Source of the DNA: Novosphingobium pokkalii
GTDB taxonomy: Bacteria; Pseudomonadota; Alphaproteobacteria; Sphingomonadales; Sphingomonadaceae
Direction of reading: 5' to 3'
NCBI RefSeq assembly: GCF_014652855.1
Contig: NZ_BMZP01000007.1
Span: 168,756-232,755, forward strand
Length of the DNA stretch: 64,000 nt
How positions within the stretch are numbered: position 1 is the first letter of the stretch; every line of letters begins with the position of its first letter. The translations under genes and the position numbers were made by a program. The notes beneath the pieces are model-generated. The model was not told the origin of the DNA. It worked only from the letters and a program-made list of their open reading frames with translations, and made no database searches. Below are positions 63,924-64,000 of this stretch, in pieces.

Positions 63924-64000
63924 ATGCCTCCCCGTGCCGGGCAGGGGAATCGCATATGGGCTTGCGCTGCTGATTGAATAGGATTCTTGGGGTGTCTCCG

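Overview
The window is a dense, high-GC chromosomal segment from an alphaproteobacterium. It most resembles a sphingomonad of the Novosphingobium/Sphingomonas type. The evidence is the ffh-rpsP-rimM-trmD-rplS and ybgC-tolQRAB-pal clusters, a GcvA-free CP4-like (class II) aroA, a short FtsY, HWE-type histidine kinase signalling, an OlsB-like acyltransferase, many overlapping ATGA gene junctions, and C-rich palindromic intergenic repeats. The species assignment is inference; no rRNA gene is present. Nearly all content is core housekeeping genes, with a few accessory insertions.

Layout. 1-2.4 kb: end of a Kup potassium transporter, then an HWE kinase and its receiver. 2.4-8.1 kb (minus): lipoprotein, yciB, ftsY, mtaB, dapF and a GGDEF-EAL protein. 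8.4-12.9 kb (plus): ffh, rpsP, rimM, a vapBC toxin-antitoxin pair, trmD and rplS. 13-21.7 kb: a secreted S9B peptidase, asd, a DUF4398 protein, a TSUP exporter, an alpha/beta hydrolase, an M2 (ACE-like) peptidase and a YbjN protein. 21.7-28 kb: sspB, then the his genes hisB-hisH-(GH130)-hisA-hisF-hisE with a HIT protein. 28-34.6 kb: ybgC-tolQRAB-pal, a J-domain protein and glutaryl-CoA dehydrogenase. 34.7-39.5 kb: a small exported protein, a nested-hairpin element, glutaminase, trhO, tRNA-Pro, an OlsB-like acyltransferase, a CAT-anticodon tRNA and a polysaccharide deacetylase. 39.5-46.9 kb: histidine kinase, Lrp regulator, AMP nucleosidase, rpsF-rpsR-rplI, an acyltransferase and a PilZ protein. 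47-54.4 kb: aroA, a small membrane protein, cmk, two identical tRNA-Ala genes, a 2OG oxygenase, an EVE protein, CsbD and an LplT-like transporter. 54.7-64 kb: pgsA, a GIY-YIG cassette, yitT-like, oxyR, rnd, aspS, acpP-fabF-mltG and a 2'-5' RNA ligase-like protein.

The most unusual structures are repeat-derived. A head-to-head palindromic element lies in frame inside trmD and adds roughly 45-50 residues to the predicted protein, while a related single unit fills the vapC-trmD gap. A GIY-YIG endonuclease gene of visibly lower GC is bracketed by perfect 32-bp inverted repeats, each of which is itself a hairpin. A 190-bp set of nested hairpins separates two convergent genes. A second head-to-head repeat sits in the his cluster before hisA. 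The vapBC promoter region has an operator-like palindrome overlapping a hairpin that would hide the vapB ribosome binding site.

Functional themes are translation and protein targeting (Ffh and FtsY in the same window, TrmD, MtaB, RimM, ribosomal proteins), the envelope (Tol-Pal, MltG, PgsA, LplT-like, OlsB-like), amino-acid synthesis (his, dapF, asd, aroA), fatty-acid synthesis (acpP-fabF) and signalling by c-di-GMP and two-component systems.
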